From the NCBI GenBank assembly GCA_945877885.1, contig CAMCSI010000039.1:1-9845 (forward strand): 9,845 nt of DNA. The letters are read 5' to 3'. Numbering within the stretch: position 1 is the stretch's first letter; each line of letters opens with the position of its first letter. The translations under genes and the position numbers were made by a program. Positions 7,537 to 9,845 of this stretch are shown here, piece by piece. The DNA comes from Chlamydia trachomatis (GTDB lineage Bacteria; Chlamydiota; Chlamydiia; Chlamydiales; 2-12-FULL-49-11). A model generated the notes under the pieces. It had not been told where the DNA came from, did not search any database, and saw only the letters and a list, made by a program, of their open reading frames with translations.

Positions 7537-7565
7537 AGGATAATGTATCTTTGTGATTTCGTCAA
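7537..7565 (-). promoter_or_regulatory. Promoter of tRNA-Gly and probably of tig-clpP-clpX
   Basis: On the minus strand TTGACG (7560-7565, 5/6 of the -35 consensus) is followed after 17 bases by TATCCT (7537-7542, 4/6 of the -10 consensus). The predicted start of transcription is about 9 bases before the tRNA 5' end, a normal distance for a tRNA gene. No other promoter-like pair is evident between the tRNA and tig. The remaining sequence from 7566 to 7614 is AT-rich and shows nothing else. Confidence 0.65.
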
Positions 7566-7614
7566 CGAAAATAATTTAGAAGGTTAAATCTTATCTGGTT
7601 TAAATAAAAAATGC

Positions 7615-7769
7615 TATAAATTACCACCCGCTCGCTTTGCTTGCTAGAGAACACAGAGGTCACAGAGAAATGCATTAAAATTTTATAGATTTTTGAAATA
7701 ATTCAAAGGATTTTCTCTGTGTTCTCTAGGGAGCAAAGCGAGCGGGTGGTTAAAAAACTGCAAATAGGG
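7615..7769. repeat. MITE/REP-like palindromic element, copy 1 (155 bases)
   Basis: The left arm starts at 7624 with CCACCCGCTCGCTTTGC and the right arm ends at 7749 with its complement, GCAAAGCGAGCGGGTGG. The outer 35 bases of the arms pair with only two mismatches. The centre is AT-rich and includes a small TTTGAA-ATAA-TTCAAA hairpin. TTA flanks both arm ends (7621-7623, 7750-7752), which could be a 3-bp target duplication. Compared with copy 2 (7902-8065), this copy lacks one 9-base CTCTGTGTT unit in the right arm. It has no coding capacity. Homology with copy 2 extends 9 bases beyond the left arm and 20 bases beyond the right. Confidence 0.9.
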
Positions 7770-7805
7770 TGCTTTGTGTGAAATGATAGGGATGATAGAA
7801 AATTA

Positions 7806-7840
7806 AACACAGAGGCACAAAGAGACAAAGACACAAAGAA
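7806..7840. repeat. Degenerate ACACA(G/A)AG short-repeat tract
   Basis: This 35-base tract is built of imperfect ACACAGAGG / CACAAAGAG / ACACAAAGA units. It resembles the AACACAGAGGTCACAGAG part of the flanking palindromic arms. ACACAAAG at 7831-7838 is also complementary to CTTTGTGT at 7772-7779, so the interval between the two large repeats may be a decayed third palindrome. Confidence 0.6.
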
Positions 7841-7870
7841 TACAGCAATAATACGTGTAAGAAATGTTAT

Positions 7871-7896
7871 AAAGTCATCTTATTTAAGGTGACTTT
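7871..7896. other. Hairpin downstream of the helicase gene
   Basis: AAAGTCATCTT (7871-7881) pairs with AAGGTGACTTT (7886-7896) over 11 positions with a single mismatch (or wobble) and the 4-base loop ATTT. No T run follows on either strand, so a Rho-independent terminator is doubtful, although a stem here could mark the 3' end of the helicase transcript. Confidence 0.55.
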
Positions 7897-7901
7897 GAAA
7901 T

Positions 7902-8065
7902 TATAGATTACCACCCGCTCGCTTTGCTTGCTAGAGAACACAGAGGTCACAGAGAAATGCATTAAAATTTTATAGATTTTTGAAATAATTCAAAGGATTT
8001 TCTCTGTGTTCTCTGTGTTTTCTAGGGAGCAAAGCGAGCGGGTGGTTAAAAAACTGCAAATAGGG
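7902..8065. repeat. MITE/REP-like palindromic element, copy 2 (164 bases)
   Basis: Apart from a 9-base insertion and two substitutions this copy is identical to copy 1. Its left arm (7911-7957) and right arm (7999-8045) pair over 47 positions with five mismatches, a longer stem than in copy 1. TTA flanks both arm ends (7908-7910, 8046-8048). The right edge is only 12 bases from the helicase stop codon, so minus-strand transcripts leaving that gene would form a long hairpin at their 3' end. Confidence 0.9.
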
Positions 8066-8077
8066 GACTATTAAAAA

Positions 8078-9845
8078 TTAGTCGTTGGTTTTAAGTAAAT
8101 CAAGGACATCTTCCCACGTTAATTTGGAAATTACATCATCATCGGTACTTACAATTTTTTTGACTACCCCTTCCTTTTTCTTCTGCATAGCTACAATCTT
8201 TTCTTCAATTGTGTCAAGTGTGACAAGTTTGTAGACAGAGACGTTTTGTTTTTGTCCCATTCTATGAACTCGGTCAGTGGCTTGATTTTCAACCGCTGGA
8301 TTCCACCACATATCGTAATGGATAACAGTGTCGGCTCCTGTAAGGTTTAAACCTGTACCGCCTGCTTTTAGCGATACTAAGAAAATAGGATTATCTCCTT
8401 CATTAAATTCTTTTACAATAGACATACGGTTCTTTGACGATCCATCAAGATAGGAGTATTTGATCCCTTGAGAATCAAACTCGTTTTTCATGATCTTCAA
8501 CATTTTTGTATATTGAGAGAAAATGACGGTTTTATGGCCACCGTTAATAAGTGTTTGTAGGAGTTCAAGAAGTAGATCAAATTTAGATGAATCTTCCGCC
8601 CCTCCACCTTCTTTGGCAAAAATTGCTGGATGACAGCAGATTTGTTTAAGTCTTGTAAGGGTTGCAAGAACATGGATTTGAACCTTATCAAAACCATCAC
8701 GTTCCACAAGCTTGGTAAGCTCATCTTTGGCAGTAGTTGCGTAGGAATTGTAAAGCTCTTTTTGAGATGGAGAAAGTTTGCTGTGGAAGACAATTTCTGA
8801 AACATCAGGTAGATCATCAAGCACATCGGATTTCATGCGGCGTAAGATAAAGGGAGCAACTTTTTTCTTTAAATATTTTAAGCTCTTCTTTAATTCATCA
8901 TTTTTTGGACGTACATATTTTTCTAAGAAGCGATCATAAGATCCTAAGAAATTAGGCATTAGGAAGTCAAATAAACTCCAGAGTTCATCTAAAGAGTTCT
9001 CAATTGGAGTACCAGATAGGATCAACTTGTAATTAGAGGTTAACAGTTTTACAGATTTAGCATTTCTTGTTGTTCTGTTTTTAATATGCTGGGCCTCATC
9101 TAAGATTGCATAGTGAAAGACAGTTTTATTGTAAAACTCGATATCTTTTTGAAGCAGGCTGTAAGAGGTGATAATAGCATCATATTCATCGATGGTGCTA
9201 ATGAGTTTTTTTCTTTGATTTGGTATTCCATCAACTACTAATGTTTTATAAGTTGGATTAAACTTATGAAACTCTTCCTTCCAGTTATAGAGAAGGGAGG
9301 TTGGGCAGATGATAATAGATGGGGACTTTCTACCCACACTACTTTGCTCTAAGGTGACAATAGTTTGAAGGGTTTTACCAAGACCCATGTCATCGGCAAG
9401 GATACCGCCTAGGTACATATTGCGCAGACGTTCTAGGTAATTTACCCCTTCTATTTGGTATGGGCGTAAAACAGCGTTAATTTGAGATGGAATTGCGGAG
9501 AATGCAAGAGGTTTTTCACCAAGCATTTGAGCTCTAATCTCCTGAAGACGAGAGGTCATTTCAAACGTAACTGGCAAATCATTAAACTGATCTGCATCAA
9601 TATTGGCAATACTCCAAATAGGGGAGGCAAGGATGTGATCATCGAGTTTTTTAATCCCAAGTTCATCAAAAAGGTTTACAATTTTGGCAAGAATTGGAAG
9701 ATTTAGCACTAAGATTTTATTCATACGGCTAGAATCTGAGCTACCTGGTCTTTTTTTATAGCAAAGTTCTAAGTAAGATCGTTTAGATAGGATGCAATCC
9801 CAAAGGCTATCCATTCTGATCCCTTTTAAGTTTCCATCTACTTTT
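8078..9845 (-). CDS. SNF2/SWI2-family helicase, C-terminal part (gene runs off the window)
   Basis: This is the ATPase core of a Snf2-like DEAD/H helicase, a family of DNA-dependent translocases that remodel protein-nucleic acid complexes; the bacterial substrate is not defined. The frame stays open to 9845 through 10 further codons before the Met at 9814, so the N-terminus lies outside the window; the C. trachomatis counterpart CT708 is over 1000 residues. Counting from that Met: the Q-like motif is LRPYQIEGVNYL (116-127), motif I DDMGLGKT (141-148), motif II DEAQ (239-242) and motif III LSGTPIEN (266-273). Motif IV is near FSQYTKML (432-439), motif V SLKAGGTGLNLTGAD (481-495) and motif VI QATDRVHRMGQ (511-521). 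All are intact, so the visible ATPase should be active. The gene lies upstream of tRNA-Gly and tig as in Chlamydia, but the repeat-filled 557-base gap separates its transcription from theirs. Confidence 0.95.
   Translation of the reverse strand, partial: KVDGNLKGIRMDSLWDCILSKRSYLELCYKKRPGSSDSSRMNKILVLNLPILAKIVNLFDELGIKKLDDHILASPIWSIANIDADQFNDLPVTFEMTSRLQEIRAQMLGEKPLAFSAIPSQINAVLRPYQIEGVNYLERLRNMYLGGILADDMGLGKTLQTIVTLEQSSVGRKSPSIIICPTSLLYNWKEEFHKFNPTYKTLVVDGIPNQRKKLISTIDEYDAIITSYSLLQKDIEFYNKTVFHYAILDEAQHIKNRTTRNAKSVKLLTSNYKLILSGTPIENSLDELWSLFDFLMPNFLGSYDRFLEKYVRPKNDELKKSLKYLKKKVAPFILRRMKSDVLDDLPDVSEIVFHSKLSPSQKELYNSYATTAKDELTKLVERDGFDKVQIHVLATLTRLKQICCHPAIFAKEGGGAEDSSKFDLLLELLQTLINGGHKTVIFSQYTKMLKIMKNEFDSQGIKYSYLDGSSKNRMSIVKEFNEGDNPIFLVSLKAGGTGLNLTGADTVIHYDMWWNPAVENQATDRVHRMGQKQNVSVYKLVTLDTIEEKIVAMQKKKEGVVKKIVSTDDDVISKLTWEDVLDLLKTND

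Noticed and set aside
7615..8065. The repeated units as a CRISPR array
   Set aside because: There are only two copies, each over 150 bases, with long internal palindromes and a 132-base spacer; CRISPR repeats are short and regularly spaced.
7521..8077. A small protein gene or a transposase in the intergenic gap
   Set aside because: No open frame of useful length with a ribosome-binding site is present on either strand; the gap is explained by the tRNA promoter and palindromic repeats.

Overview
The window looks like the chromosome of a Chlamydiae member, most likely an environmental (Chlamydia-like, amoeba or animal symbiont) lineage rather than Chlamydia itself. The main reason is the minus-strand order SNF2 helicase > tig > clpP > clpX, which matches the Chlamydia trachomatis block CT708-CT707-CT706-CT705. 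The DNA is AT-rich, and the trigger factor has the divergent look of chlamydial Tig. Genus assignment is not possible from this sequence alone.

Layout. Positions 1-4059 (plus strand) hold two genes I do not recognise by name. The first (19-1239) encodes a 406-residue, hydrophilic, helix-rich protein without a signal peptide. A strong intrinsic terminator (1274-1307) and a candidate promoter (1310-1338) separate it from the second. The second (1354-4059) encodes a 901-residue multidomain protein: a proline-rich start, a helical/coiled-coil region, a Pro/Ala linker with a perfect 11-residue tandem repeat, and a C-terminal region carrying, in order, AANSGLPWG, TQEES, VANANDRYG and GTGVYAG. Together these resemble a macrodomain of the PARG-like (ADP-ribose-binding or hydrolysing) kind. 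Both genes look like candidate secreted proteins, but that is inference.

Positions 4063-7520 (minus strand) are a conserved protein quality-control unit. A promoter at 7537-7565 precedes tRNA-Gly(GCC), followed by trigger factor (tig), ClpP peptidase and ClpX unfoldase. A second candidate promoter lies just upstream of clpP. Trigger factor folds nascent chains at the ribosome; ClpX recognises and unfolds substrates and feeds them into ClpP. ClpX has its zinc-binding domain, Walker motifs and IGF ClpP-docking loop, and ClpP has an intact Ser-His-Asp triad. clpX ends 3 bases from the end of the 901-residue gene, which converges on it.

Positions 7521-8077 have no gene. They contain two nearly identical 155/164-base repeats, each a long imperfect palindrome with CCACCCGCTCGCTTTGC ends, 132 bases apart, with a degenerate CACAGAG-type repeat and a small hairpin between them. 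These look like MITE-like or REP-like intergenic elements. From 8078 to the right edge runs the C-terminal part of a SNF2-family helicase, cut by the window end.

The most interesting content is the macrodomain-like putative effector and the paired palindromic elements. The remainder is ordinary conserved chlamydial sequence.
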